Shown here in pieces: positions 50,691-60,774 of a stretch of 64,000 nucleotides of DNA. Positions within the stretch are counted from its first letter, which is position 1; each line of letters starts with the position of its first letter. Both the position numbers and the translations under genes were made by a program. Source of the stretch: an uncultured Eubacteriales bacterium (GTDB lineage: Bacteria; Bacillota; Clostridia; Oscillospirales; Acutalibacteraceae); the NCBI GenBank assembly GCA_900314355.1, contig OMUY01000021.1:1-64000 (forward strand), written 5' to 3'. The notes under the pieces are model-generated. The model had not been told where the DNA came from. It ran no database searches and saw only the letters and a program-made list of their open reading frames with translations.

Positions 50691-52666
50691 CCCTCAGAAA
50701 AAGACTCTGTTTCGCTTTCGGGAACTACCGGAACAAAATCAAATTGCTCAGTTTCCGGAACAGATCCCGATTCATCTTCATTATTTTCGGCTTTTTTAAT
50801 TTCGGTTCTGTCCACATCCCCGACCGCGGAAAATTTATAAACATTGTCCACAGAAAGAATATAATTATACCTGCCTGCCTGGACTATGTCCTCCGCACCT
50901 GTATTAAATTTGCCTTTTCCTATGATATCGCCGAATTTAGAATATGTTTCATACGATTTGGAATAGAGAACGGCTGTTCTGTCGTCTGAACAAGAAACGG
51001 CTTTCACTTTGCCTGAAAGTTTTGCCTTTCCGAATTTGGAAGCGTCTTTATTGAAAATCAGAAGCTCTGAAGAATCTTTATCTTCGTTTGTATCGCAAAT
51101 CACCGCAGTGATATCCGAATCCTCCGAAGAAACAAATTCCGGAACAGAACCGCTGAAGGAGTAAACAGACAAAAGATTTTTTTCTTTCGAAACGTAGATT
51201 TTTTTATCAGTGACGATAAATATTTCGTTGCCTGAAATAAATTTGATAAAATATACATTGTCGCCGCTGAAACTGAATTTGGCATATTCAGTATTGTAGT
51301 CGAAATTCATTACATGAACGAAAGACGAGAGATTCAAATCATCCGCTTTAACAGTTGCAACTGCCAATGTTTTTCCGTCTTTATAAATTTTCGCCGAAAC
51401 AACGTATTCATCGTCCGTAATCCATTTGTAGATGTTTGTGCCGGAGCTGTCATATCCCATAACAGAGCATTCAATAGTTTTAGCTCCGCTTTTTTCACCG
51501 GCAGTAGCGATTATGAAATTTCCGTTTTTAGACACATCTCCGCATATTATCGCATTGTCGGTATTCCCGGAATAAATTACGGACTTATCCAAAAACAATT
51601 CAAATGATTTATTTCCGAGGTCGTAGACAAGATCATAATCTCCTGCCGTAGACATACGGGGTGAACCCATAGAAATTGTTTTGTAGCTGTAATCATCGGC
51701 CGACGAAGAAAGATAATAAAGCATATCATCTGTCAAGGCGGCAAATCCGGAATTTCTGATATCAAAAGACGACACATTTTTATTGTCGAGGGTGACAATA
51801 TATTTTGAATTGCGCGATTCCTTCAGTCCCGAAAAACTCTTTTCAAACGGATAGTAAATTATTGTGCCGGTCATATATAAAACCGGAATTAAAATAATTA
51901 TCGCTGTTAATAATAAAACGACAAACGTTTTTGCAAGATTTTTATTTTGTCTTTTATTTTTTTCCTTTTCTTCCGGGGTCAGTTCCTTTTTTACTTTTTT
52001 CGGTTTATTGCTTACCTGTTTGTTTTCGGAAGAAACTATATTATTATTTTTTTCGAAATCTGCATTTTCTTCGCGGTCTGTCTCTTCTTCGTATTCGACA
52101 TCCTCTTCGTTTTCTTCGTCTTCGTCTTCGTCTGCTTCTTCTTCCTCTTCCTCTTCCTCGGACTCGTCTTCTTCTTCGTTTTCTTCTTTATATTCGGCGT
52201 CATCGGGCGATAAATCGGTTTCTTCGGCGTTTTCGTTTTCGCCTTTTTCCTCCTGAATTAACTCTTCCGGCTCTACGGGAGATTTTAAATCTTCTTTTTC
52301 CTTTATGATTTCGCTCGAATCGGATTTTTCATCGACTGTGATTTTTTCTTCGGCATTATTTTTTTCTGTCTTTTTGCCTTTCAATTCTTCGGGAATTGGC
52401 TCGTGACGTATATTTCTTTTATATATTTCGGTAAATTTATCTTCTACGTTTTTATCCTGCGAAAAGGAGGAATTTTCTTTTTCAGCTTTTTTTATTTCAG
52501 AACCGTAAATTCTTGTGTTATCGCCTGCCGAAGAAAATTTAAAATCGTCTTCAGTCGGGAAATCATCGTCCTCAAAAATATCATCCACGTCGGGAAGTGG
52601 ATTATTTTCTTTCGGATTTTTATTTTTGCCCTGATTTTTATTTTTATTATTGTTTTCGTTTTTCAT
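50687..52666 (-). CDS. DUF5711-like membrane protein with acidic N-terminal region
   Basis: A 659-residue protein. The first 235 residues are low-complexity: Asn/Lys-rich at the start and then extremely acidic (about residues 130-210, nearly all Glu/Asp). A membrane helix (about 247-268) separates this cytoplasmic part from an extracellular domain of repeated beta strands (about 280-620), probably a beta-propeller-like fold, ending in an acidic tail. The pairing with cvpA is what I associate with DUF5711 proteins of Clostridia. Function unknown. It starts the operon to mltG; I see no strong promoter in the 104-base gap before it. Confidence 0.65.
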   Translation of the reverse strand: MKNENNNKNKNQGKNKNPKENNPLPDVDDIFEDDDFPTEDDFKFSSAGDNTRIYGSEIKKAEKENSSFSQDKNVEDKFTEIYKRNIRHEPIPEELKGKKTEKNNAEEKITVDEKSDSSEIIKEKEDLKSPVEPEELIQEEKGENENAEETDLSPDDAEYKEENEEEDESEEEEEEEEADEDEDEENEEDVEYEEETDREENADFEKNNNIVSSENKQVSNKPKKVKKELTPEEKEKNKRQNKNLAKTFVVLLLTAIIILIPVLYMTGTIIYYPFEKSFSGLKESRNSKYIVTLDNKNVSSFDIRNSGFAALTDDMLYYLSSSADDYSYKTISMGSPRMSTAGDYDLVYDLGNKSFELFLDKSVIYSGNTDNAIICGDVSKNGNFIIATAGEKSGAKTIECSVMGYDSSGTNIYKWITDDEYVVSAKIYKDGKTLAVATVKADDLNLSSFVHVMNFDYNTEYAKFSFSGDNVYFIKFISGNEIFIVTDKKIYVSKEKNLLSVYSFSGSVPEFVSSEDSDITAVICDTNEDKDSSELLIFNKDASKFGKAKLSGKVKAVSCSDDRTAVLYSKSYETYSKFGDIIGKGKFNTGAEDIVQAGRYNYILSVDNVYKFSAVGDVDRTEIKKAENNEDESGSVPETEQFDFVPVVPESETESFSEG

Positions 52667-52770
52667 CTTTTAATACATCCCAAAAAATGACAGAGAAAAT
52701 ATTGATAAATGTAAAAATATGTTTTTATTCAGTAGTAAATAAACGATAAATAATTGATAATCGGAAATAA

Positions 52771-53511
52771 TCATTTTTCATATAATACTCTGTTCAGATA
52801 CAGTCCCTGAGGAGGGGCTGTGATACCGGCAAGAGATCTGTCCTTAGACAAAATTATTTTTTTTATATCATCCGGGTCTATTTTGTTTTCTGAGACATTT
52901 ACAAGCGTTCCCGTCATTATTCTGACCATATTGTAGAGAAATCCGTCGGCTGAAACGGTAAATTTTAAAATATCACCGTCTCTTTCAACTTTTGCATCTG
53001 TTACGGTTCTGACAGTATCGACTACAGAAGAACCGGTAGAACAAAATGAGGCGAAATCGTATTTGCCGATAAAATTAATAGCGGCCTTATTCATCAGTTC
53101 CTCGTCAAGCTTGTATTTATAAAGCCATACTCTGCCGTTTAAAAAAGGATCTCTGACAGAGCTGTTTCTAATCAGATAAATGTATTCTTTTGATTTGCAG
53201 TCATATCTTGAATGAAAATCAGCGTCGACCTCGTCGCAGCTTATCACAGAAATATCGTCGTCAATATTAGCGTTTACTGCGTCAACCGTTTTTCCACACG
53301 GAATAGTTTTATTCGTATGAAAATTGCAATAATATTCATTTGCATGAACTCCGGCGTCTGTTCTCGAACATCCGTAAACGGGAGAATTATCACCGAAAAT
53401 TCTGTCTACGGCTTTTTGAATTTCTCCCTGAACGGATTTTGCATTTTCCTGAATCTGCCAGCCGTGGAATTTTGTGCCGACAAATTTTAATTTCAATCTC
53501 AAATTTCTCAT
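52771..53511 (-). CDS. truA: tRNA pseudouridine synthase A
   Basis: Makes pseudouridine at positions 38-40 of tRNA. The 246-residue protein has the catalytic Asp in SRTDAGVHA (about residue 53), the N-terminal FVGTKFHGWQ and the C-terminal FLYNMVRIMTGTL. It lies 20 bases after ecfT and is the last gene of the ruvC-to-truA run; the ecfA1-ecfA2-ecfT-truA order is conserved in Firmicutes. Confidence 0.96.
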   Translation of the reverse strand: MRNLRLKLKFVGTKFHGWQIQENAKSVQGEIQKAVDRIFGDNSPVYGCSRTDAGVHANEYYCNFHTNKTIPCGKTVDAVNANIDDDISVISCDEVDADFHSRYDCKSKEYIYLIRNSSVRDPFLNGRVWLYKYKLDEELMNKAAINFIGKYDFASFCSTGSSVVDTVRTVTDAKVERDGDILKFTVSADGFLYNMVRIMTGTLVNVSENKIDPDDIKKIILSKDRSLAGITAPPQGLYLNRVLYEK

Positions 53512-53531
53512 TAATATTTTAATTATTTAAG

Positions 53532-54347
53532 TCAGATAACATGCGTGAAAAAATGATTCAAAATAATTATTCCGGCATAGAGAACCGCAAGAACTGTAAA
53601 TGATATGTAATCTCTCCATGAAAGCGTCATTATTTTAAGTCGGGTTCTGCCTTCGCCGCCGTGGTAGCATCTGCACTCCATTGCAAAGGCAAGCTCATAA
53701 GCACGTCTGAAAGAATTTACAAAAAGCGGTACGAATATAGGTATAAGAGCCTTTGCCCTGTTTATTACGCTTCCGTTTCCGAGATCCGCGCCTCTTGCCT
53801 TCTGCGCGTTCATAATTTTTCCTATCTCATCGTTTAATGTAGGTATAAAACGAAGAGCGATAGTCATCATCATCGCAAGCGTGCCGACAGGAACATGTAT
53901 TATTTTAAGCGGAGAAAAAAGTCTTTCCATTCCGTCTGTCAGAGAAGTGGGCGATGTGGTGTAAGTTAAAAGAGAGGAATATAATATTAGAACTATTATC
54001 CTTACGCAGATGAATATCGAGTTTGATAATCCGCCTGTCGTTATTTTTATTTTCCAAAATTCAACTAATGTTTCGCCGGTCTTCACATAAAAAAGCTGTA
54101 TTACTGCCGTTATTATTATCACGAAAATAACGGCTTTAAGGCCTTTGAAAATAGTTTTGAACGGAATTTTAGAGACAAAAACGCATAAAATCGCGGCTAA
54201 TGTGACAACTGCGAGCGATTCAAATGTTTTGCAGACAAATATGGCGATAATCGCTCCGAATGAAAAAACGAGCTTTGCCCTCGGATCCATTTTGTGAATA
54301 TAAGAATCTCCGGGAAAAAACTGACCAATAGTTGCGTCTCTCAGCAT
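53532..54347 (-). CDS. ecfT: ECF transporter transmembrane protein EcfT
   Basis: The shared membrane component of group II energy-coupling-factor vitamin transporters. The 271-residue protein has five to six hydrophobic segments and two Ala-Arg-Gly type coupling motifs (MNAQKARGADLG is the first; the second is in AMECRCYHGGEGRTRLK). Its start overlaps the end of ecfA2 by 7 bases. No S component is encoded in the window; several would share this module. Confidence 0.95.
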   Translation of the reverse strand: MLRDATIGQFFPGDSYIHKMDPRAKLVFSFGAIIAIFVCKTFESLAVVTLAAILCVFVSKIPFKTIFKGLKAVIFVIIITAVIQLFYVKTGETLVEFWKIKITTGGLSNSIFICVRIIVLILYSSLLTYTTSPTSLTDGMERLFSPLKIIHVPVGTLAMMMTIALRFIPTLNDEIGKIMNAQKARGADLGNGSVINRAKALIPIFVPLFVNSFRRAYELAFAMECRCYHGGEGRTRLKIMTLSWRDYISFTVLAVLYAGIIILNHFFTHVI

Positions 54348-55210
54348 TTTTTCTCCCCCTTTTCCTTAAAATACGAAAAGAGGACTTCTTCCGCTTTTTC
54401 TATTGTATATACGGCGGGGTTTAGTTTATATCCTTTTTTTATCAATCCGGACACAATGTAAGTCATCTGAGGAATATTCAGCCCGAGACTCAATAATTTA
54501 TCCGCCTGAGAGAAAACAGAATCCACATCGCCGTCCATCGCAACTTTTCCGTGATCAATTACCACTACTCTTTCCGCATAAGCGGCGACATCCTCCATGG
54601 AATGAGAAACAATTATAACCGTGCTGCCTGTTTTTTTTCTGTAATTTGAAATAAGAGAAAAAATATTTCTTTTTCCCCTCGGGTCAAGACCTGCAGCGGG
54701 TTCGTCCATAATAAGGACTTCCGGTTCCATCGCCATTACTCCGGCTATCGCCACTCTCCTTTTTTCTCCGCCTGAAAGATCAAACGGAGATTTATTGAGC
54801 AATTCGTCTTTGACACCTGCGTATCTCGCGGCGGATCTGACCATTCTGTCGATTTCATCGTTATTTTTGCCCATATTTTTTGGACCGAATGATATATCCT
54901 TATAGACCGTGTCCTCGAAAAGCTGATACTCTGGATATTGAAAGCAGAGACCTACTTTAAACCTGACGTCCCTTTGAGTATCCTTGCTTTTATTTATATC
55001 ATTTCCGTTGAACAGTATTCTGCCTTTCTGAGGTTCAAGAAGAGCGTTGAAATGCTGAATAAGAGTAGATTTTCCCGAACCGGTATGACCTATTATGCCG
55101 ACAAATTCACCTTTCTCTATGGAAAGACTGACATTGTCAAGCGCCTTTGTCTCAAACGGGGTTCCGGCTCCGTATGTATAAGTCACATTCTCGGCTTCAA
55201 GTATTTTCAT
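54341..55210 (-). CDS. ecfA2: ECF transporter ATP-binding protein EcfA2
   Basis: ABC-type ATPase of the ECF module. The 289-residue protein has Walker A GHTGSGKST (about 42-50), Q-loop FQYPEYQLF, signature LSGGEKRRVAIAG and Walker B VLIMDEPAAGLDP. Residues 220-289 form the extra C-terminal helical part of EcfA proteins. It pairs with the EcfA1 subunit encoded 31 bases upstream and powers import through EcfT. Confidence 0.95.
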   Translation of the reverse strand: MKILEAENVTYTYGAGTPFETKALDNVSLSIEKGEFVGIIGHTGSGKSTLIQHFNALLEPQKGRILFNGNDINKSKDTQRDVRFKVGLCFQYPEYQLFEDTVYKDISFGPKNMGKNNDEIDRMVRSAARYAGVKDELLNKSPFDLSGGEKRRVAIAGVMAMEPEVLIMDEPAAGLDPRGKRNIFSLISNYRKKTGSTVIIVSHSMEDVAAYAERVVVIDHGKVAMDGDVDSVFSQADKLLSLGLNIPQMTYIVSGLIKKGYKLNPAVYTIEKAEEVLFSYFKEKGEKKC

Positions 55211-55241
55211 TTGGTCGGTAATAATTCAACTTTCTAAAAAT

Positions 55242-56099
55242 TTATTTATTAACGTAATTTGAATACGCATTTATAAAATCATCCGGCGTAAGTATTCCGT
55301 CGGGCAGCTTCATTCCTTTTTTTCTTAAATCCGATGCGAGCCTCGCCGAGTCCGGGAGAGAAAGTCCGGCATTTTCCAAAATTTTTTCCTCGGCAAAAAC
55401 CTGTTTGGGGGTTCCCTCCGCAACTTTTTCGCCGTTTGTCATCACGATTATTCTGTCGGCAAGAACAGCCTCGTCCATATAGTGGGTGATTAAAACTATC
55501 GTAAGACCGAGCTCTTTATTTAGTTTCTGCATATACTTTACGACTTCTCTTCGTCCCTGAGGGTCGAGCATAGCAGTGGGCTCGTCGAGGACGATACACT
55601 CTGTTTTCATAGCCATAATGCCTGCGATTGCCACTCTCTGCTTTTGACCGCCCGAAAGTTTATGCGGTTCAGAAAATCTGTACTCGTACATTCCGAGAGC
55701 TTTTAGAGCCTCGTCAACTCTCTGCCTTATCTCCTTCTGCGGAACGCCGAGATTCTCCGGTCCGAATGCGACATCTTCCTCTACAACAGTTGCCACAAGC
55801 TGATTATCCGGGTTCTGAAAAACAACGCCTACGGTCTGTCTTATCTTAAGTTCGTTATCTTCGTCGGCGGTATCCATACCGTTTACGAGAACATGACCGC
55901 TTTCGGGAACGATAATAGCGTTTGAAAGCTTTGCTATCGTCGATTTTCCGGAACCGTTATGACCGAGGATCGCGATAAATTCACCCTTATGTATGTCAAG
56001 ATTAAAATTCTTTATCGCAAGCGGCAGAGAAATTTCTTCATCGTCCGACTCATAACGGTAATTAACATTTTTAAAACTGATTATAATGTCGTCGTTCAT
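55242..56099 (-). CDS. ecfA1: ECF transporter ATP-binding protein EcfA1
   Basis: The second ABC ATPase of the ECF module, 285 residues. It has Walker A GHNGSGKSTIAK, FQNPDNQLVA, the signature LSGGQKQRVAIAG and Walker B IVLDEPTAMLDP, each differing from EcfA2 as expected for the heterodimer. The start codon at 56099 lies 18 bases after the methyltransferase gene, so the ECF module is transcribed with the upstream DNA-repair and cell-wall genes. Confidence 0.95.
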   Translation of the reverse strand: MNDDIIISFKNVNYRYESDDEEISLPLAIKNFNLDIHKGEFIAILGHNGSGKSTIAKLSNAIIVPESGHVLVNGMDTADEDNELKIRQTVGVVFQNPDNQLVATVVEEDVAFGPENLGVPQKEIRQRVDEALKALGMYEYRFSEPHKLSGGQKQRVAIAGIMAMKTECIVLDEPTAMLDPQGRREVVKYMQKLNKELGLTIVLITHYMDEAVLADRIIVMTNGEKVAEGTPKQVFAEEKILENAGLSLPDSARLASDLRKKGMKLPDGILTPDDFINAYSNYVNK

Positions 56100-56117
56100 T
56101 TAACACCTAAAATTAAA

Positions 56118-57005
56118 TCATGTAATAAATGATTTAGTCCAAACTGCGGTTGAACCGCACGGAAGAAACAGACCGGAATCTTTAACGGGAAGACCGAGTT
56201 CATATGAACGGGTATTTCCGCCGAATTTTTTTTCAAGTACGAAAGAAAGAATATATTCCATAACAGACGGCGAAAGACCGGTAGTGTAAGAATTTAACAG
56301 AAGAGCTTTTGAATTTTCAGTCAGAAGTTTGGAACATTCAAAAACAAGCTCGTAAATTTTATCTTCGAGTTTCCACACTTCTCCGCCGGGACCTCTGCCG
56401 TAAGACGGAGGATCCATTATTATGATGTCGTATTTATTGTTTCGTCTTATCTCTCTTTCGACAAATTTAAGGCAGTCATCGACAAGCCACCTGACCTGCC
56501 CGCCGGAGACGCCTGACGACAAAGCGTTTTCCTTTGCCCACGACGTCATACCTTTAGATGCGTCTACATGAGTGACCGCAGCTCCCGCTTTAAGTGCGGA
56601 TACGGTAGCCGCGCCTGTATAGGCGAAAAGATTCAATACCTTAGGCTGTCTGTTTTCGGTTTCCAAAGTGTTTTTTATTATCTTTTCGCACAATTCCCAG
56701 TTGACAGCCTGCTCGGGGAAAAGTCCTGTATGCTTAAATCCCATATTTTTAACATTGAATTTAAGCCGACCGTATGAAATTGTCCATTTTTCGGGTATTT
56801 TATTGTAAAACTCCCAATGGCCTCCGCCGGTAGACGACCTGATATACCTCGCGTCGGCTTTTTTCCAGAGATAATCTGTCTTTGGAGTATGCCAGATTAT
56901 CTGCGGATCCGGTCTTATTAGCAAGACATTGCCCCATCTTTCAAGCTTTTCTCCGTCTGAGCAGTCGATAATCTCGAAATCTTTCCAATTATCTGCTATT
57001 TTCAT
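56118..57005 (-). CDS. Class I SAM-dependent methyltransferase (RlmI-like)
   Basis: A 295-residue protein. The SAM-binding motif VLNLFAYTGAATVSALKAGA (about 125-144) and the catalytic IMDPPSYGRGPGG resemble COG1092-type rRNA cytosine methyltransferases, though the N-terminal PUA domain of RlmI is absent. The likely target is rRNA, but that is inferred only from the family. It lies 4 bases after glmM and 18 before ecfA1, so it is embedded in the operon. Confidence 0.82.
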   Translation of the reverse strand: MKIADNWKDFEIIDCSDGEKLERWGNVLLIRPDPQIIWHTPKTDYLWKKADARYIRSSTGGGHWEFYNKIPEKWTISYGRLKFNVKNMGFKHTGLFPEQAVNWELCEKIIKNTLETENRQPKVLNLFAYTGAATVSALKAGAAVTHVDASKGMTSWAKENALSSGVSGGQVRWLVDDCLKFVEREIRRNNKYDIIIMDPPSYGRGPGGEVWKLEDKIYELVFECSKLLTENSKALLLNSYTTGLSPSVMEYILSFVLEKKFGGNTRSYELGLPVKDSGLFLPCGSTAVWTKSFIT

Positions 57006-57009
57006 TTTT

Positions 57010-58359
57010 TCAGAGAAGTTTATCCTTTACTACGTCTGCAATCATATCGGAAAGTCTGTCAATCTTTTCAAGGTCCTTGCCCTCAAGCATGACTCTGATT
57101 AAAGGCTCTGTGCCCGAAGCTCTTACCAATACCCTGCCTTCGTCACCGAGTTCTTCCTCGGCTTTCTTTATGGCTATTTTGATATCCTCGTCTTCATTGA
57201 GCCTGTGTTTTCCGAATGCGGAAACTTTTACATTTTTAAGTATCTGAGGATAGATGTCGATTTCTTTGGCGAGCTCTTTCAGAGATTTGCCTGTTTCCCT
57301 CATAATATTCAAAACCATTACGGCAGAAAGCTCTCCGTCGCCTGTTGTGGCATGGTCGAGGAATATAATATGTCCCGACTGCTCGCCGCCGATTGAATAG
57401 CCTTTTTCAAGCATTCTTTCAAGCACATACCTGTCGCCGACTTTTGTCGCCTCGAAATTAATACCCTCGTTTTCGCAGAATTTTCTGAGACCCAGATTTG
57501 ACATTACCGTTCCGACAAGAGTATTGCCGTTTAACTTGTTTTTAGTTTTATAATATTTTGAAGCGATCGCCATAATCTGGTCGCCGTCTACAACAGTACC
57601 GTCCTCGTCTACACATAGAAGCCTGTCCGCGTCGCCGTCAAATGCGAATCCGACTTCATAATCATGAGCCTTTACAAATTCGGAAAGACCTTCGATATGG
57701 GTGGAACCGCAGTTCAAATTAATATTGACTCCGTCCGGATCGGCATTTAATATTATTGCCTCTGCTCCTATCTGCTTAAAAAGCTGACTTGCCGTAACAG
57801 ATGCGGAACCGTTGGCGCAGTCAACAGCGGCTCTTATTCCGTAGAACTGACTGACCGCCGCGGACGCAAGATGATTTATATAATCTCTTTTTGCGTTTAC
57901 GGCTCGTGTAACTTCACCTACGTCGCCGCCTATCATTACCGGAGGCTGTCTCACTTCATCAAGAATAATAGCTTCTATTTCGTTTTCCATCTCATCCGGA
58001 AGCTTATAGCCGGAGGACTGAAAAATTTTAATTCCGTTGTACTCGCACGGATTGTGAGACGCCGAAATCATTACGCCCGCGTCATAATTGTACGTTTTCA
58101 CGAGGTACGCGACCGCAGGAGTCGGAACAACACCGAGCATAAGAACATCCGCTCCGACGCTGCAAAGTCCAGACGCCAACGCACATGCGAGCATATCACC
58201 TGATTTTCTTGTGTCCATTCCAATCAAAACCTTAGGTCTTGATTTTGTATTTTCCGCAAGAACCATTGCCGTGGCTCTTCCTATTCTCATGGCGAGCTCG
58301 CCTGTTATTTCCGTATTTGCTATTCCTCTGGCGCCGTCGGTGCCGAATAATCTTCCCAT
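57010..58359 (-). CDS. glmM: Phosphoglucosamine mutase
   Basis: Converts glucosamine-6-phosphate to glucosamine-1-phosphate for UDP-GlcNAc and peptidoglycan. The 449-residue protein has the N-terminal LFGTDGARG, the phosphoserine loop ISASHNPCEYNG (catalytic Ser about 102), the metal loop AFDGDADR, the sugar loop GGEQSGH and the phosphate-binding RASGTEPLIR. It is complete. It follows ruvB at 33 bases and precedes the methyltransferase. Confidence 0.97.
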   Translation of the reverse strand: MGRLFGTDGARGIANTEITGELAMRIGRATAMVLAENTKSRPKVLIGMDTRKSGDMLACALASGLCSVGADVLMLGVVPTPAVAYLVKTYNYDAGVMISASHNPCEYNGIKIFQSSGYKLPDEMENEIEAIILDEVRQPPVMIGGDVGEVTRAVNAKRDYINHLASAAVSQFYGIRAAVDCANGSASVTASQLFKQIGAEAIILNADPDGVNINLNCGSTHIEGLSEFVKAHDYEVGFAFDGDADRLLCVDEDGTVVDGDQIMAIASKYYKTKNKLNGNTLVGTVMSNLGLRKFCENEGINFEATKVGDRYVLERMLEKGYSIGGEQSGHIIFLDHATTGDGELSAVMVLNIMRETGKSLKELAKEIDIYPQILKNVKVSAFGKHRLNEDEDIKIAIKKAEEELGDEGRVLVRASGTEPLIRVMLEGKDLEKIDRLSDMIADVVKDKLL

Positions 58360-58392
58360 AAAAATTTTTCTCCTTGAATTGTTAATATCGAT

Positions 58393-59421
58393 TTAATAAA
58401 GATCCTGCTGACCCGGTTTCACTATGCCTAAATGATTATAAGCGGCGTCTGTCACGATCCTGCCTCTCGGCGTTCTTCCGAGAAAACCTATCTGCATCAA
58501 ATACGGCTCGTAGACATCTTCGATGGTTATGGACTCTTCTCCTATTGCCGCTGCAATCGTATCAAGTCCGACGGGTCCGCCGTTGTAATTTTTAATCATA
58601 GTCATTAACAAAAGTCTGTCTATGTTGTCAAGACCGAGCTCGTCTATCTCCATTTTTTCAAGCGCCATGCAGGCAGACTGTTTTGTGATAACTCCTTCTC
58701 CCAAAACCTCGGCGTAATCCCTTGTTCGTTTGAGAAGTCTGTTGGCTATTCTCGGTGTTCCTCTCGAACGAGACGCTATCTCATATGCTCCGCTGTCGTC
58801 GATATCTATTCCGAGTATTCTCGCGCTCCTTTTTACTATCTGCGCAAGTTCCGACGGTTTGTAGAGTTCAAGTCTGAGTATTACGCCGAATCTGTCGCGA
58901 AGCGGAGCGGAAAGCTGACCGGCTCTCGTCGTTGCCCCTACCAATGTGAATCTTTTAAGGTCAATTCTGATTGATCTCGCCGCAGGACCTTTGCCGATTA
59001 TTATGTCAATCGCGCTGTCCTCCATTGCCGGATAAAGAACTTCTTCCACCGACCTTGACAATCTGTGTATTTCATCAATGAAAAGCACGTCGCCGTCATT
59101 TAAATTTGTAAGTATAGCGGCTAAATCGCCCGGTTTTTCTATTGCAGGTCCCGATGTAATTCTTATCTGAACACCGAGTTCATTTGCGATAATTCCTGCC
59201 AAAGTTGTTTTCCCGAGACCGGGAGGGCCGTAAAGTAAAACGTGGTCAAGAGCTTCGCCTCTCTGCTTTGCGGCGTCAATATAGACACGCATATTTTCCT
59301 TGACCTTTTCCTGTCCGATATATTCTTTTAATGTTTTAGGACGAAGACCCGCCTCGGTATCGTCATCGGCGCTGTTGAAATCAGGCGATACCATTCTGTA
59401 ATCTTTATTTTCTTCTGCCAT
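58393..59421 (-). CDS. ruvB: Holliday junction helicase RuvB
   Basis: AAA+ motor of Holliday-junction branch migration. The 342-residue protein has [19 protein letters not shown], Walker [12 protein letters not shown], Walker [11 protein letters not shown], the sensor GATTRAG, and the C-terminal winged helix with [10 protein letters not shown]. It follows ruvA at 41 bases and belongs to the ruvC-ruvA-ruvB unit. Confidence 0.97.
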   Translation of the reverse strand: MAEENKDYRMVSPDFNSADDDTEAGLRPKTLKEYIGQEKVKENMRVYIDAAKQRGEALDHVLLYGPPGLGKTTLAGIIANELGVQIRITSGPAIEKPGDLAAILTNLNDGDVLFIDEIHRLSRSVEEVLYPAMEDSAIDIIIGKGPAARSIRIDLKRFTLVGATTRAGQLSAPLRDRFGVILRLELYKPSELAQIVKRSARILGIDIDDSGAYEIASRSRGTPRIANRLLKRTRDYAEVLGEGVITKQSACMALEKMEIDELGLDNIDRLLLMTMIKNYNGGPVGLDTIAAAIGEESITIEDVYEPYLMQIGFLGRTPRGRIVTDAAYNHLGIVKPGQQDLY

Positions 59422-59462
59422 ATATTATCACTTAAAGTTATATAATTATTGAAATACTTTAA

Positions 59463-60068
59463 TCAGATGAGCGTGTCCATTTCGGACAACGCTTTTTTTA
59501 TCATCTCCTCGACCGAAAGATTTTTATCAAGTCCTGAGACAATTTTAACCGCGTCTGACTGAGTATATCCGAGGTATAAAAGCGCGCTGACGGCTTCCTC
59601 GGCGTTGGACGAAAGGACTGAACCCGATTCGGGTATGTTATCGTCGGTTTCAGCGGAATCGGAATAAGCTTTAAGCTTTCCTTTTAATTCCATACAGATT
59701 CTCTGCGCGCCTTTCGCTCCTATTCCCTGAGCCTTCGATATTGTTTTGTAATCGTTCTGATTTACGGCTCTCGCAAGAGATTCCGGCGTCAAAGACGAAA
59801 GAACCGAAAGCGCGACTTTATTGCCGACTCCGCTTACATTGAGGAGAAGTTTGAAAACATCGAGTTCTTTTTCGTCATAAAATCCGTAGAGTTCAATCGC
59901 ATCCTGTCTGACGGACATATATGTGTAAAGCGTGGCTTTTGAACCGACCGGTCCGAGTTTAGTCAATGTGTTGTATGACACGTAGCACAGAAAACCTGCG
60001 CCGTTAACATCGATAGCCGCATAATTTAAATCCTTTTTTAAGATTGTACCTGTCAAAGAATAAAACAT
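59463..60068 (-). CDS. ruvA: Holliday junction DNA-binding protein RuvA
   Basis: Tetrameric protein that holds Holliday junctions for RuvB. The 201-residue protein has an OB-fold N-terminus, helix-hairpin-helix motifs (LLNVSGVGNKVAL, ISKAQGIGAKGAQRI) and a C-terminal RuvB-contacting domain (about 150-201). The ribosome-binding site is weak, fitting coupled translation after ruvC, which ends 23 bases upstream. Confidence 0.96.
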   Translation of the reverse strand: MFYSLTGTILKKDLNYAAIDVNGAGFLCYVSYNTLTKLGPVGSKATLYTYMSVRQDAIELYGFYDEKELDVFKLLLNVSGVGNKVALSVLSSLTPESLARAVNQNDYKTISKAQGIGAKGAQRICMELKGKLKAYSDSAETDDNIPESGSVLSSNAEEAVSALLYLGYTQSDAVKIVSGLDKNLSVEEMIKKALSEMDTLI

Positions 60069-60091
60069 AATATCAAATAAAACCTGAAAAA

Positions 60092-60592
60092 TTATTGTAA
60101 ACTGCTGAGCCTGCCTATGACTGAGCCGGCAGAATGAGCGCAGCAGATAGCCATCGCGAGCGCGTCGGCGGTATCGTCGGGCTTCGGAACGGAATCGAGA
60201 TTTAAAATAATCCTCGTCATTTCCTGAACCTGTTTTTTCTCGGCTCTTCCGTATCCCACAACAGACTGTTTAACCTGAAGAGGAGTGAACTCGCAAATTC
60301 TCATATCGTGCTGTTTCGCCGCAAGAAGGATAACCCCCCGCGCCTCGGCAACATAAATCGCCGTCTTTTGGTTTGTGTTGAAATAAAGCTTTTCAACTGA
60401 CATTGCCTCGGGCTTAAATTTATCTCCAAGATAGTTAAGTCCGTCATAAATTTCAACGAGTCTTGAATTAAAATCCGTATGAGCCTCGGTAGTTATCGCG
60501 CCGTAATCAACTACGGAAAAATGATTATTGAGATAATCAATAATGCCGTAGCCGACGATTGCATATCCGGGATCTATTCCAAGTATTCTCAA
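60092..60592 (-). CDS. ruvC: Holliday junction endonuclease RuvC
   Basis: Resolves Holliday junctions by paired cuts. Starting with TTG at 60592, 9 bases after GGAG, the protein begins RILGIDPGYAIVGYG, the family N-terminus with the first catalytic Asp; a TTG five codons earlier would overlap the ribosome site. The remaining acidic residues are in VEKLYF, and DTADALAMAICCAHS closes the active site. It has 166 residues. First gene of the operon reaching truA. Confidence 0.95.
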   Translation of the reverse strand: MRILGIDPGYAIVGYGIIDYLNNHFSVVDYGAITTEAHTDFNSRLVEIYDGLNYLGDKFKPEAMSVEKLYFNTNQKTAIYVAEARGVILLAAKQHDMRICEFTPLQVKQSVVGYGRAEKKQVQEMTRIILNLDSVPKPDDTADALAMAICCAHSAGSVIGRLSSLQ

Positions 60593-60626
60593 AACAGTTT
60601 TCTCCAAAAGTACAGTTATTTAGGTT

Positions 60627-60655
60627 ATTATATCACAATTTATAACGTCTAACAA
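60627..60655 (-). promoter_or_regulatory. Sigma-A promoter of the ruvC-truA operon
   Basis: On the minus strand TTGTTA (60650-60655), a 17-bp spacer and a perfect TATAAT (60627-60632), about 35 bases before ruvC. Confidence 0.8.
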
Positions 60656-60707
60656 TATTTATATTAAAATAAATATTATTATTTTAGAGATAATAATATA
60701 AATAAAG

Positions 60708-60736
60708 TTGAAAAAGTCAGCAGAATATGATAAATT
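60708..60736 (+). promoter_or_regulatory. Sigma-A promoter of the GNAT gene
   Basis: TTGAAA (60708-60713), a 17-bp spacer and TAAATT (60731-60736), about 39 bases before the start codon. Confidence 0.65.
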
Positions 60737-60774
60737 AAATACATTAAAACTTTAATCAATCGGAGTGAAAATCA

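Noticed and set aside
51864..52308. Overlapping plus-strand frames rich in Ser or Phe/Leu
   Set aside because: They are antisense of the Glu/Asp low-complexity region of the DUF5711-like gene, which gives open frames by composition alone.
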